The notes under the pieces are model-generated. The model did not search any database and had not been told where the DNA came from. It saw only the letters and a list, made by a program, of their open reading frames with translations. Below are positions 52,584-63,536 of a stretch of 64,000 nt of DNA, piece after piece; within the stretch, counting starts at the first letter, position 1; each line of letters begins with the position of its first letter. The stretch is from Heloderma charlesbogerti (taxonomy: Eukaryota; Chordata; Lepidosauria; Squamata; Helodermatidae): positions 366,001-430,000 of the forward strand of contig JANEZZ010000806.1 of assembly GCA_026122225.1 (NCBI GenBank), read 5' to 3'. A program made the translations under genes and the position numbers.

Positions 52584-53767
52584 TGCATATTCATTAGGAA
52601 TATTCGTGAGCTCATATCTAACTGATCTGTGGGTCTTCCCTATTCTCTTTAGTCTGATTCTAAATTGTGCAAGAAGAAGTTCGTGATCTGAACTACAATC
52701 AGCTCCAGGTTTTTACCGACTGCATAGATGTCCGCCACCTTTGGCTACAAAGGATGTAGTCAATCTGATTTCGGTTTTGACCGTCTGGTGAAGTCCATGT
52801 ATAAAGTCGTCTCTTAGGTTGTTGGAAGAGAGTGTTTGTTATGCACAGTGAGTTGTCTTGGCAAAATTCTATCAGCCTATGTCCTGCTTCATTTTGTTCT
52901 CCCAGACCATGCTTGCCTGTAATTCCAGGTGTCGTTTGACTACCCACCTTAGCATTCCAGTCTCCTGTAATGAAAATAACATCTTTTTTTGACGTACTAT
53001 CCAGTAGGTGCTGCAGATCCTCATAGAACTGATCTACTTCTGCTTCTTCAGCATCTGTGGTTGGGGCGTATATTTGGATCACTGTGATGTTAAATGGCTT
53101 ACCCTGAATTCGAATTGAGATCATTCTGTCATTTTTTGGATTGCATCCAAGCACTCCTTTAGCCACTTTATTATTAATTATGAAGGCTACTCCATTTCTT
53201 CTGTGGTCCTCTTGTCCACAGTAGTAGATCTGGTGGTCATTTGATGTGAAGTGGCCCATTCCAGTCCATTTCAGTTCACTGACACCCAAAATGTCTATAT
53301 TTAATCTTGACATCTCCCCAATAACCACATCCAATTTGCCCTGGCTCATAGATCTTACATTCCAGGTTCCTATGGTGTGTTGATCTTTAGAACATTGGAT
53401 TCATCGTTCACCACCAGCACCATCGGCTGCTAGCCATCCTTTCGGCTTTGAGCTAGCTGCATCATCACATCTGGGGCTAGTTGAACTTATCCTCTGTTCC
53501 TCCCCAGTAGCATTTTGACAATCTTCCGACCTGGGAGTCCCATCTTCCGATGGTATACCGACATATCTCCGGTTGTACTGATCTATTTAGTTTTCATGGC
53601 AAGAATACTGGGGTGGGTTGCTGTTTCCTTCCCCAGGGATCGTATTTAGTTTGACCTCTCTGCCATGACCTTCCCATCTTGGGTGTCCCTTCACGGTTTA
53701 GCTCACGACGTCATTGAGGTGCTCCAGCTCCAGCACCACGACAAGGTAACGATCTCCTTTGCTGAAG
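50568..53767 (-). mobile_element. BovB (RTE-clade) LINE, near full length
   Basis: 3.2 kb on the minus strand with an 11-bp target duplication GGGAGGCTCTT at 50557-50567 and 53768-53778. The length is about that of a complete BovB. Leader at 53767-53350, endonuclease 53349-52680, linker and RT 52583-50933, C-terminal region to about 50590, and a short 3' end with GGAAGCAACTGACCGAACAA next to the duplication. The large frame is split by stops and frameshifts, so the copy is dead. BovB is known for a patchy distribution attributed to horizontal transfer between squamates, ruminants and ticks. Confidence 0.93.
52680..53349 (-). pseudogene. BovB endonuclease domain
   Basis: Motifs of the APE-type endonuclease in order: ILGVSELKWTGMG (catalytic Glu), NGVAFIINNKVAKGVLG, FITGDWNAKVG (GDxN), NQIDYILCSQRW, and in another frame just beyond, CSSDHELLLA (SDH, about 52680-52700). 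The domain is open for 216 codons; the original start lies upstream, so the ATG at 53349 is internal. Confidence 0.88.
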
Positions 53768-53960
53768 GGGAGGCTCTTAGGTGACAGGAAAAGATGTTTC
53801 TCTTTCCCCAGACATTTGGATAGTTTAATGGCTTGGCTTTGGTGGATGTTGTTCACTCCTGTGCTGGATGAGGGATGCTTTTTGTCCTAGGCTTTGGGTG
53901 ATCTTTTAGATGGACATTTTTGTAAGTTTGGTTGTTGCCTTTTCACCCAGTTCGGCAAGA

Positions 53961-55029
53961 TTCTTTTGAATCTCTTCATACTCTGTTTGGGTTTTCAACA
54001 TCCAATGATTTGGTGACATCTGCAAACTTGGCTACCTCAGTGCTCACTCCAACTCCAGATTGATTATTAATAAGATCAAGAATTCTGAGAATGCTGAAAT
54101 CTGCTAAATAAATTCCAAGTACTTTACTAATATGGTTACTTAAGCACATATTTAAATCTCATTGAAATCAATGGGAGCTAAAAGAGCTTAGCTTTGGCTG
54201 GATTGTGCTTATAGGATGTAGAAATGTTGTGGACTTTTTCTGTCCCAAATCTATTACTTGCTGTTTGTTGAGCCACAGGCTATTTGGGGTCATTGTTTAA
54301 ACATCGTGGCCATAAGATTCCTAATCTTACTGTTCCCACTGAGTTCTTCAATAGCTTTGGAAATATCATTTAACTTTTGATGCCTCAGATCCTGTGTAAA
54401 GAGAGGGATAATAATGCTTATATATCCACCTTCATTTGGGCCTGGAGGATTAGTTTGTTAATATTTGTACAGCGCTCTGAACATAAGTGCTTGGTATTAT
54501 CATGTTTCCTTCCCTGCTACAGACTCATTTTTCTCTCTTGGCCTGAAGTCCCTGTCTTCTCATTTAAAACAATGTACTTCTGTCTAAAGCTACTGCCTCC
54601 CCACACCACCACCCCCAGTGTCCTTCCCTTGCATGTTTTTGATACCACCTAATGGCCTTGCATTATCTGTTACTATAAAGCCTGCCTATGCCTGGCTTGC
54701 TGTCGTTCAGTTATGGCACTTTTTCGCCAATACCATCAACACTTGCAAATTTCATCTTGCCATTTGGACTGCCCTCTGGTGTAAATGGTGGTTGATGCGC
54801 AACCTGTCATTTCTTTGCTGAAATGTTATACATTAGCATTCAGGTCCTTTTCTCATCATCACTGCTCAGGATGATTGGCTTATAGCATTCTGAGGGATTT
54901 TTCCCTCCACAAAAGAAGCATAAAAGATGCCTCATCCCAAAGAAAAAAATGGTCAAGGCCACTTTCTTTGAGAAAACCTCTACCGAATATTGTTGCCCTG
55001 ATCCAGTTAAAGTTAAACATGATATGCAG
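53961..55029. other. Unassigned apart from a decayed MITE C
   Basis: 54113-54212 (TGAAATCAATGGGAGCTAAA, TGGCTGGATTGTGCTT) is a decayed family C MITE. No gene seen. Confidence 0.4.
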
Positions 55030-55135
55030 CCTGGTCCTTTGCATATTTATTCAGAAGTAAGTCTCACTGAAATCAATGGCTTACTCCCTAGCAGGCTGCA
55101 CTCCTATGCAGAGCAGCAATCCTACACATGTGGAA
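55030..55135. mobile_element. MITE family C copy
   Basis: CAGAAGTAAGTCTCACTGAA, ATCAATGGCTTACTCCCTAG and CTGCACTCCTATGCAG follow the family pattern. Confidence 0.6.
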
Positions 55136-55254
55136 ATATGCTTCACTGAACTTAAATATACATAGGTTCTGGCTGCAAATCTCACAGAAACCAATGTAAC
55201 AGATTAGTCATGAATAACACAAATTACTCTCACTGGGTGGTTTGGAAAAAAATC

Positions 55255-55332
55255 TGTGTGCATCAGACATATCTCCCATTGAGTTCAATGGGACTGATCC
55301 TCTAGTCAGCGGGCATAGGATTATGCTGTGTG
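55255..55332. mobile_element. MITE family C copy
   Basis: CTCCCATTGAGTTCAATGGG, ACTGATCCTCTAGTCAG and GGCATAGGATTATGCTGTG; diverged. Confidence 0.55.
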
Positions 55333-56399
55333 TGAAAGGGGCAGAGTCAGAGAGAGAAGGTAAGAAAGAAAGTTACTTGTGCCACCATTTTTGCTGAGAG
55401 GAAACTTCCATGTTCTTGCATGGTGCGCTATTACCCACACGTATCTCAGAGTGCTGAAGTAAACAAGCATGTTCCAGGTTGCAGGCCCTTAGGATGCATC
55501 ACAACTGGCTGTTTGGATGTTGAACATACATACACCCTTTACCCGACTGCATGACCTACGTTGCAGCTGCCTTCAGTCTCTGCTAACTACGCTCACAGAG
55601 TCCATGCTGCAGCTATGGTTGCAAGGTAGGTTCAGAGGTCTCCTTTCACTTCTAACTCCTACTTTTAACTTGTCTAACTTGTGTGTTCTAACACACAAGT
55701 ATGGGTGTGGGGAAGGGCCCCTCTGACCACAGCTTGCCTGCAGGCATGGGGATAGTTGCGGCACAACAAGAGGGGACTCTTGGTGCTGACCACTGCAACC
55801 CCCGGCCACTCTCCTCGGCAAAGCTGGGCATTTGAGAGTCTTCCCGGGGGTTGCAGGAAATGAAGGCTCACTTGTGCTGGGAGTCCTGCCATTGCAAGAC
55901 CAGTTCTCTCACAACGCACAAGAGTTATGCATCTCGTGAGACTTGGGGGTGACAAGATGTTTATAAGGCCTTGCTCCATGGTGGTTTAGCCTCAGATTGG
56001 CCAGGCAAGCTGCATGACCCTCCCACTCTCACGGTTCAGGCTTATTCCAGGCGTTAGCTAGTTGTCTAGTCGGCAACTATCAATCTGGCAAGAGCTTTTT
56101 TCCCCCATGCCATCCAGATTGGCCAAGAATTGACGTGTTTTTCACTTACCCTGGGGTAGTGCCTTACATAGATCTACACAGTACGCCCATCATAACTTTC
56201 CCAAGTGGAAAGTAAATGGTGGAGGATTAAGGCTGATAGAAAATGGAGGCAAACATGCCTGTAATTCATGACAGAGCAGCATATCATGGGCAACATCTGG
56301 AAATGGGAAACAAATTGGGCCCAAATGGAAGGCTAACCCAGGGCTTCACCAGAGTAGAAGGCTCAGGCTTGAGCTGACCTCCTGAGCATCCCGTGGACA
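55333..56399. other. Unassigned, no gene seen
   Basis: GC-moderate sequence including AACTTGTGTGTTCTAACACA CAAG, a short hairpin at 55676-55699. The region 55700-56400 may be the interior of an unidentified LTR element (see 56400-56545). Confidence 0.3.
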
Positions 56400-56545
56400 G
56401 TCAGGCCACTCTTCAGGTGAACAAGAAGGGCCTTTTTCTGGTCAAATCAATAATTTAATTTAATAATTTTATTCCTGTAAATAAATAAAGTTGTGGCCAA
56501 GTTGTACCTCAAGACCAGTGTCTGCCTCTTTTTGTCGATCACAAG
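56400..56545 (+). other. Possible LTR-type R/U5 end with polyadenylation signal
   Basis: TGTAAATAAATAAAGTTGTG then GCCAAGTTGTACCTCAAG and CTGCCTCTTTTTGTCGATCA resembles the polyA-signal/R/U5 part of an LTR or a retrotransposon 3' end. I could not define the other boundary or a target duplication. Confidence 0.25.
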
Positions 56546-56901
56546 GCATTGTTCCAGTGGTACCATTTAGCATTATATTTGCCACGTAATTAGTAATAAA
56601 AATGAGCAGTAAACAGCAGGTTGCACAAAATTATATGATATTTCCTCCCCTCACTATGTTGTTCTTTCTGCTTCTACCCTGGCAATCCACAAAGTCGGGC
56701 TCTGTATTTTGGCTTTGAGACTTATGAAGTCAAGTGACACACAGCCCTTGTATGTTCTTAGTGCATCTCTTGTGGGTCTGGAACTGCTTTTAGGCTGAGC
56801 AGGACCCTCTTCCAGGAACGTCGTGTCAGCAATCAAGAAAGTTTCTTGGGCCTGCAGAAACATCAGCTTTCAAGGGTGTGTTTGTTACTTGGGACATCTT
56901 T

Positions 56902-57088
56902 TAGGGATGGGTGGATCTGTCAGTTTTGCTTTCTCCCACATTAAATTTGTTTTAATCTCTACTTCTTTCCATGCCCTTTATGACAAAATTTGTGAATTTC
57001 ATTAAGTTCTTATCAATAAACAAACCAAATGAAATTATCATCCAACTGGGCTGGCCAAATCTCATACAGCTTTTCCTAGCATGGAAAG
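56902..57088. repeat. Dispersed repeat segment, copy 1
   Basis: TAGGGATGGGTGGATCTGTC then CAGTTTTGCTTTCTCCCACA and AACAAACCAAATGAAATTAT. A related copy is at 57745-57890 and a more distant one at 38126-38250. Confidence 0.5.
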
Positions 57089-57575
57089 TAGAGATAGATG
57101 GACTCACCTATGCCTGGTTTCACCAGGCACTCGCTGAGCTGCTGCCCACCCCTGTTCACGGTGCGAGTTGCTGGAATGCCCGACAAGTGCCCAGCACGTA
57201 TTGTGGGGATACCCATCCTCTTAGTGAGCCCCCATTTTGTATAAAAATGACGGCTCAGGGTTTTCTGGATATGTCATGTTACGTAAATGGTGGCCATAAA
57301 GGGGCTATTTATGCAACATTACAGGAATAAATGGAACATTCGCACCTGTAATGTTGTGTAAATGGCCCCTTTATAGCCACCATTTACATAACATTACATA
57401 TCTGGAAAACACCAAGCTGTCATTTTTACCCCAAATGGGGGCTTGCTAGGGGGAGAGGCAGCTGCCGGGCACTCGCAGACCACATGGGTGCTCAGCAAGC
57501 GGGGCCGGCAAGTGGCAGTGGCTTCGCGAATGGGGTCTGGCGGGCCGAGCAGGGTGGATGGGTCTCACATCCCTA
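57089..57575. mobile_element. Divergent hAT-like palindromic element
   Basis: 487 bp, TAGAGATAGATGGACTCACC to GGGTCTCACATCCCTA. Flanks ATGGAAAG (57081-57088) and ATGGAGAG (57576-57583) match at 7 of 8. The middle (57227-57449) is a long palindrome with its own arms: CCCCATTTTGTATAAAAATG, TTACGTAAATGGTGGCC and AAGGGGC on the left, inverted on the right. One outward donor (TAG|GTGAGT, minus, near 57104) is present. It has the same architecture as the main family with unrelated arm sequence. Confidence 0.7.
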
Positions 57576-57744
57576 ATGGAGAGGACCATGTTGTACATGC
57601 CTTCCGTGTTGCTGTTAAAGATGAGAAACTTGTCAGAAAAAAAGAGGCGGTAACCGTAATTCAGCACCACATGCATAGTTGAATACACGGGATTCAAACC
57701 CAGATTTCCAAGAGCTAAGCATTTGAAGCCCTCTGCCTGGAGGG

Positions 57745-57890
57745 ACTAAACTATTAGTTTTGCTTTTTCCCACATCCAGTTTTTCTAAAATCTCAAGCTC
57801 TTTCTGTCCCATTCATGAAGAAATTTGCACATTTTGGCTGGGTCTCACTGAGAATCAAACCAAATGAATTTTTCACCCATTCTGATCCCC
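57745..57890. repeat. Dispersed repeat segment, copy 2
   Basis: TTAGTTTTGCTTTTTCCCAC, TTCATGAAGAAATTTGCACA and AATCAAACCAAATGAATTTT align with 56924-57035. Confidence 0.5.
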
Positions 57891-58404
57891 TCTGACACTC
57901 CTGTGTCATTGCCTCCTGGCGTGGCACAATGTATTGACTCATTAAGAGATCGTGAACAACTACAACTAATTTAGGCTTTTAAAAAACGTGTCTGTTGCTT
58001 TCATTCTGGAACAGTTTTTGCCATCAGAAACATATCTCCATGGGAGTAAGGTCTAGAAAGTTCTTCAAATTTTTTTAAATGAAACTGGGATTTGTGGAAT
58101 TCTTAAAAGAATCAATGAACTGTACAAAAGTACCTTTGCAAATGCTGGAGGCCTGCAGACTACATGGTGCTTAACCCTGCATTAGCTTAAGACGATGTAG
58201 CTGTTTTACAATCTAGAGTGCATGCCTAATGCTACTTAATCTGTACTAAAGCCACATCGCATATATTAGTAATACATCTACACATTGCTTCTGTAAAAGT
58301 GTACAAAAACAGGAATACCTAATTCCAAAGAAAGGGGGAACAACTGAAGGAATAATCCAGTTTCAAGACATATTGTCCCAACAAATAAATATGTAGGATT
58401 AACA
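57891..58404. other. Unassigned, no gene seen
   Basis: No feature recognised. Confidence 0.35.
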
Positions 58405-58498
58405 GAGTAATCTTATACATATCTAGTCAGAAGTAAGCCCCACTGAGTTCAGTGTGAATTACTCCCAGGTAACTGCATATACAATTGCAACCTAAGGT
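58405..58498. mobile_element. MITE family C copy
   Basis: GAGTAATCTTATACATATCT, GTCAGAAGTAAGCCCCACTG, AATTACTCCCAGGTAACTGC and ACAATTGCAACC: the full ~90-bp layout with substitutions. Confidence 0.7.
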
Positions 58499-61239
58499 GT
58501 AGTGGCTTCTTCATCAGCACAAGAATCACAAACAATGGTGTTGTATGGGCAAGATGGTGAGAGGCAAAGGATATGGAAGGAGATCCCTTAAATTCTATAC
58601 TTGATTTTGGTTACAGTGTTCTCATATTTAACTCAGAAGAAACGGGGGGGAAAACTATTTCCAGGATTTTAAACTGGTGCCTTAAAGCATATAACCATTA
58701 ATATTGACAGTGGCACAAAACTGGTGTTTACTAGACAGAACATCCTAGATCTGCATTTCTGGGACAGCCGTCCCTCAAACACATTTATTAGGGAGCAAGT
58801 CACAATGAAATCAGTAGGATTGACTTCTGACTCAGTAAACATCATTAGGGTCAGGTTGTAAATCTTTTGCAAATCTGGAATGTAACAGCAAAAACATTAA
58901 GCTTAGCACGACAAAAAAAATCGCACAAATTTAGATCTCTCTTCCCATTTCTCATTGTTTATTAGACATGGCTGAGGGAGATGCTCTCCTGATTTTATTC
59001 AATATCTACCATAGACTGTTTCTAAAACACTAATTTTAAAAAACAGATTCTTAGAAGCATAGTTTTTCAAAGGCAGCTGTTCCATAGGCAAGATGGTGAC
59101 TGAGCTGAGGGAATAAAAATAAAGGTTTGGGTGTGTTCATTACTTTACCTACTGTGGAATGGGTAGGGATAAACCATATGTGCGCCTGCAATTAGACATT
59201 ATGATTTCCAAAGTATTTACTTACCATTTGCTGAACCATTGAGTAATTACCACAGCAAAATTGCACAATCTGTCAGCTCCGTCAGCTAAGTATGCTGCTG
59301 GACAGCTTGGGCATATGTACCTCCCCAAGTCCATAGGCTTTCACATACTTATCTAGGGCTTAAGTGTTTCATAGCTCTTGTTCCTTTTGGTTTTAAAAAA
59401 TCCCTTATAATCACAGCAGAAGGGCACATTCATTTGCCCTTTCATTTCACTAGAGTTTTCATGCATGATTCCCCCCCATTACATGTTTGGATCATCAAAT
59501 TCTGTTGGCTTTGAATTCGTCCCAGAAAACAAAGTTAAGAAATTAATTCTCGGAGTTAAAGCATTTGTCATTTTTTCTTATCAGAAACATCACAGGGGAA
59601 GCAAACTGGACAATGCTGTTTCTCCTCTGGGTTTGGTCAAAATAAAGGGTCATCCCATGAAATTAAAGATTTGGCAGGTTCAAAATAAAAACAGTCCAAC
59701 CTTACCACATCCTTCCACTATCCCATGCAATTATAATGTGCAATCCTGTTGAAAGGGGATGTTGCTGAAGGCAAGATTTTAGCAAAGATCCAAGTTATGG
59801 TGGACTTTTCCTGTGAAAAAGCCCACACTATACTAAAATATGAAACAGTGAAATGTGACCAAGTGCTTGGCAAGAAACATAAAATCTCTGTTTTTGGAGG
59901 CTCAAAATAATCTCTCTGAATTAGGAACTAATATGAAGTCATTTGGGGGCCAAATTATCCCCCATCTGACTACTGTTGGTTTCCTGCATATTTCTTTGGA
60001 GTATCCGATTGTAATCATTACCAGACAGCGTAATGGATATGATTGGTTTTGGCAGTTCCTGATGTTGTGATATAACTCTAGGGAACAAAAATCTACAAGT
60101 GTTTTAGCTGATAGGGATTTGCTGGGAAACAATGGAACACAAAACCACAGAACTGGGAGAGACCTGGAAAGCATGCAGACCCACCACCACCAGTGAGATA
60201 GGATACTTGACATCTATACAATCCCATGTGATGTAAGAAAATCAGCCTATATGTGAAGGATCCGAGTTCCCAGCTACCTCTTTGCAACTGATACACTGAG
60301 ACCTTTAATAAATGAATTCTTCATATGATTGATTGCTGCACAGTCACATTTTCTATTCATGTGAGAACTGAAAGGGATAACACATCCAGAGAAGGCAGGC
60401 TAACCCGGAGGAAGCAGGAAAGCAGTGTGTTCTTGTTCCTGCCAAGCCCTGTATTTGGGAGTCTTGAGAAAACTGAGTCCCCAATGTGAAAATTTTACAG
60501 TATTGATAATGCCAACATGACAAGTTGTCACTTCACAGTATATTCTAAAATATGACTAAACCTTAATAACTGGGTCATTCTAGAATAATCAGGGTAACCG
60601 AATAGGAATGAATGGCAGCTACTGTAATTATTCTGGAAAGAGGACCAAAGCCAACAGAAATTCTCCTCTAATTTTATATATTCCCAATAGGTGCACATAG
60701 TACATCATTATCACTGTAGAAACTACTTAGTAGTTAACTCCAAAAATCAGCTACGCTTCATGGTCTTATGGCCCAGTGTCTGAGCTGCTCATACGGTATC
60801 ACCCTCTATCAGAAAAAGGAGCAGAATCAGCTCTGATAGGCCACAGAAGACCCAAGCCAGACATAGTGAAGACTGTATCATCCCCCCCCCATTTAATAGA
60901 TGAATTTAAAATCACACTGAAATTGTTTCATCATCATGAGTGGGTATAACAAGCTGAGAAAGGTAAACTGGGAGCTGAAACAAGGCAGGTTTACAGCACA
61001 AGCTTTTTATCTGGATGAACATCTTAATGAAATGAAGTGAAATCAATTTTTGGAGGGGGGAGGCAAGGCAGCCATGACGTCTCCTGCTCCAGTCCTCCAA
61101 GTCCCCTTGTATACCCCCCCCCACACACACTTTCTGACCACAAAAGGTAGAAAAAGAAGGACAGGGTGAGCACGGGATTGGATGGGAGAAGCCACACCTG
61201 CCTCACAGCTGGCCTTCTCAACACTTTGAAAGCTACATG
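58499..61239. other. Unassigned AT-rich stretch
   Basis: About 2.7 kb with no gene or nameable transposon. The short frames have no domains; 58800-58860 may hold a decayed family C MITE (GAAATCAGTAGGATTGACTT). Confidence 0.4.
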
Positions 61240-61576
61240 TGGCATCCCAAGTTGAACTGGACTGGATGGGGTCTTAACAAATTGAAGCTCAGTCTGGATA
61301 AGATGGAGTATCTGTTGGTAGTGGTAGGTAGCTTCTCTGAGTGGGGGGGGGGGTGTTCAGCCTGGTCTAAATAGAGTTGCACTCCTTCAAGGGTCAGGTT
61401 TGCAGCTAGGTGGTGCTGATAGCTGACTTGAAATTTCTCAGAGGATATTTTTTTCTGAGAAAACTTCTGACATGTTTTCTTTTTCTCAATGCCACCTACC
61501 CACTCCACACAGAAAAAAAAGCCACTCTGCAGAATTGTCTCCAAATATTCACCACTGATTTTGGAGTGATAGACAT

Positions 61577-61608
<32 letters not shown>

Positions 61609-62045
61609 ACAAAATACCCTGGAACCCCACTAGGTCTGAGGCATTGTGGAGGATGCAAAATGGTAGACAGGCTGCCATTACTGCTGCCTCCAAGAAGCCA
61701 TTGGAGAATCTTTCTTTCCCCTGGAGAAATTCAGTAAAATGGTTCCACCAATATGTCTGTCCACAAATAGGGTGGAGAATTTCTAGAGGCCATTGGTGCA
61801 CAGCTCTAGTGCTGATATTTCCAGTTTTGTCACTGGAGGCCATGTGGCATCCATGGCATGTATTGCCTCTTAGCAGCTAAGTCTGGTGTGACAGCTATAA
61901 CCTGGCCACAGTTATCCATATCCTGGTTACCTCTAGTTTGGACTGTGCTGTAAGTGGGGTTGCCTTCGAAGACTTCTCATAAGTATCACAGTACAAAGCA
62001 TACAGCTGCTACATTACTCACTTGGTCCAGGTTTAGGGAACATCA
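61240..62045 (+). mobile_element. L2 LINE remnant, interrupted
   Basis: 61255-61425 (GACTGGATGGGGTCTTAACA, AATTGAAGCTCAGTCTGG, AGATGGAGTATCTGTTGG) matches the post-YADD region. 61890-62040 (ATAACCTGGCCACAGTTATC, CTAGTTTGGACTGTGCTG) matches the HLDYCNALYVG segment. The ~460 bp between them include unrelated sequence and a CA microsatellite, so part was replaced or inserted. Confidence 0.65.
61576..61602. repeat. (CA)n microsatellite
   Basis: About thirteen CA units. Confidence 0.95.
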
Positions 62046-62170
62046 GCATTTAAAATAACATTGAGGTGAAAGTTCTGCAGAGAACTTTTCAGAGCTAAAA
62101 CTGGGGGACAGGGAATGGCAAAGGGGGAAAGAAAAATCCTATAACTTTAGGGGAATGGGAGAAATTCTAT

Positions 62171-62300
62171 TAAGACGCAATCCTATGCATGTTTAGACAG
62201 AAAAAGGCCTAAAACTCCCAGCATGCCCCATGGTTGGCTGGGGCATGCTGGGAGTTGTAGGCTTTTTTTCTGTCTAAACATGCATAGGATTGCACCCTTA
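62171..62300. mobile_element. MITE family B, best-preserved hairpin
   Basis: Almost the entire 130 bp folds as one hairpin: GCAATCCTATGCATGTTTAG, ACAGAAAAAGGCC and AACTCCCAGCATGCCCCA on the left, inverted on the right with only a short GGTT-containing loop near 62232. TTA (or TTAA) flanks both ends, suggesting a 3-bp TTA duplication as in PIF/Harbinger elements. TTAA as in piggyBac is the alternative. Confidence 0.85.
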
Positions 62301-62571
62301 ATCTGTTAAATTCTAGTTATCTGGAAACTCAGTAGTAGCAGCAGCTTTCCCCCCTTACTTTCTTAAACGTTGTTTTCCCACCACCTCACACTGAGGCAGA
62401 GGTGCAATTGGTGGCCCAACAGCACCTGTTGTTTTCCTCACACCTGTCCCTCTTGGAACAATAAAGCATCATTACATAGCATTGTTCCTGGAGTGTTTGG
62501 GGGGGAGGAGAAAGGGAAGGGCAGCCCCCTCTGTACTAAGTCCTGTTGCTGGATAAGGCCTATGAGAATGG
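62301..62571. other. Unassigned, no gene seen
   Basis: No feature recognised. Confidence 0.35.
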
Positions 62572-62660
62572 CTAGGGATGGATTGGCTGTGCTGACTGGG
62601 AATTATGGGAGGTGTAGTACATCTGGAGGGCACCAGGTTGGGGAAAGCTGTTCTACTTCC
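62572..62660. mobile_element. MITE family E fragment
   Basis: GACTGGGAATTATGGGAGGT, GTAGTACATCTGGAGGGCAC and CAGGTTGGGGAAAGCTG match the right half of family E. Confidence 0.6.
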
Positions 62661-63455
62661 TCTGACAAGCCATAAGTACTGCATAAACTAACTGTTTGTT
62701 GGGAAGGTATCCATCCTCATTTCAGTGTTTCTATGCTCATGTGGACCTCAAGCCACACAAGTTTTCCCTGGTTTCCTTTTGTGAACAAGGAAAGGCTTCA
62801 TTAACGTTCTCTTTAGCACAGGAAGTTCTGTGATTTTCCATGGAGGTTGAGTTCTGTCACATGACTCCCCACGAGGACTTGCGCTATCACAGAAATTCAT
62901 GCCATAAGATCTCAGTGTAAAGATGCTGCATTAAAAACAGTGATGCATCACTTATTGGGCAGATGTCCTGATCCAGCAGCAGTAGTTTGCATGCAAAGCA
63001 GGCTTCCACATGTTAATCTATCTAAAGCAGTGAGGGCACAACAGGCTGAAGTGCGAAGCAAAAACCCTGCATCTGTGTCATGAGGTACTGCACACAGATG
63101 TGTACGCATTAGCCCATTAAGATCCCTCTGAGGCAGCCTGTTGTAGTCAGCGACAAGTGTCCCAGCAGCATTTACATAGCCTTCTGTTATAATCATAGAT
63201 CTCTGAATTAGGCTCAATATATACCTGTATTTGCTATTTGTAGACTGTTCTTTCTTTTTTCCACTTATTAGTTATTTTTCCCCATATAAGCCTCCAAAAG
63301 GTTGAGATCAAATCATTCTTGCTGTTTAAGGGGTTGCCCTTATTTAAAGGTGGAATCTTTAATGTTGCTGATAAAAATAGTACTGCAAACACAAAGCCCT
63401 GCTATCATACGCACAAGCAATACAACAGGCAGCAGCCAAACTGCTTATAGTCTTA
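62661..63455. other. Unassigned, no gene seen
   Basis: TTTGCATGCAAAGCAG near 62986 recalls the SINE anticodon region, but the flanks do not follow the SINE. Confidence 0.35.
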
Positions 63456-63536
63456 TAGATGCCTACTCAGAAGTAAGCCTCGTTGTGTGCAGTGGGACAT
63501 GCTCCCGGGTCAATGTGTATAGGATTGCAGCCTTAG
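63456..63536. mobile_element. MITE family C copy
   Basis: CTACTCAGAAGTAAGCCTCG, GCAGTGGGACATGCTCCCGG and GTGTATAGGATTGCAGCC followed by TTA. Confidence 0.65.

Larger units (their letters stand above)
50340..53960 (+). mobile_element. L2 LINE 3' part, split by BovB
   Basis: Before the BovB insertion: YLKDCVSPYEQAQILRL, EWAFSVVATLPTLWSALP. After it: CAGGAAAAGATGTTTCTCTT (FLFPQTFG) and a decayed 3' UTR. GGGAGGCTCTT is duplicated at the junctions. Only the C-terminal ~80 codons of the L2 protein remain. Confidence 0.75.

Noticed and set aside
56902..57575. A single hAT element from TAGGGATGG at 56902 to CATCCCTA at 57575
   Set aside because: The 8-bp flanks ACATCTTT and ATGGAGAG do not match; 57089-57575 gives ATGGAAAG/ATGGAGAG instead.
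62940..63080. A fourth tRNA-derived SINE
   Set aside because: Only TTTGCATGCAAAGCAGG is shared; the T arm and body are missing.
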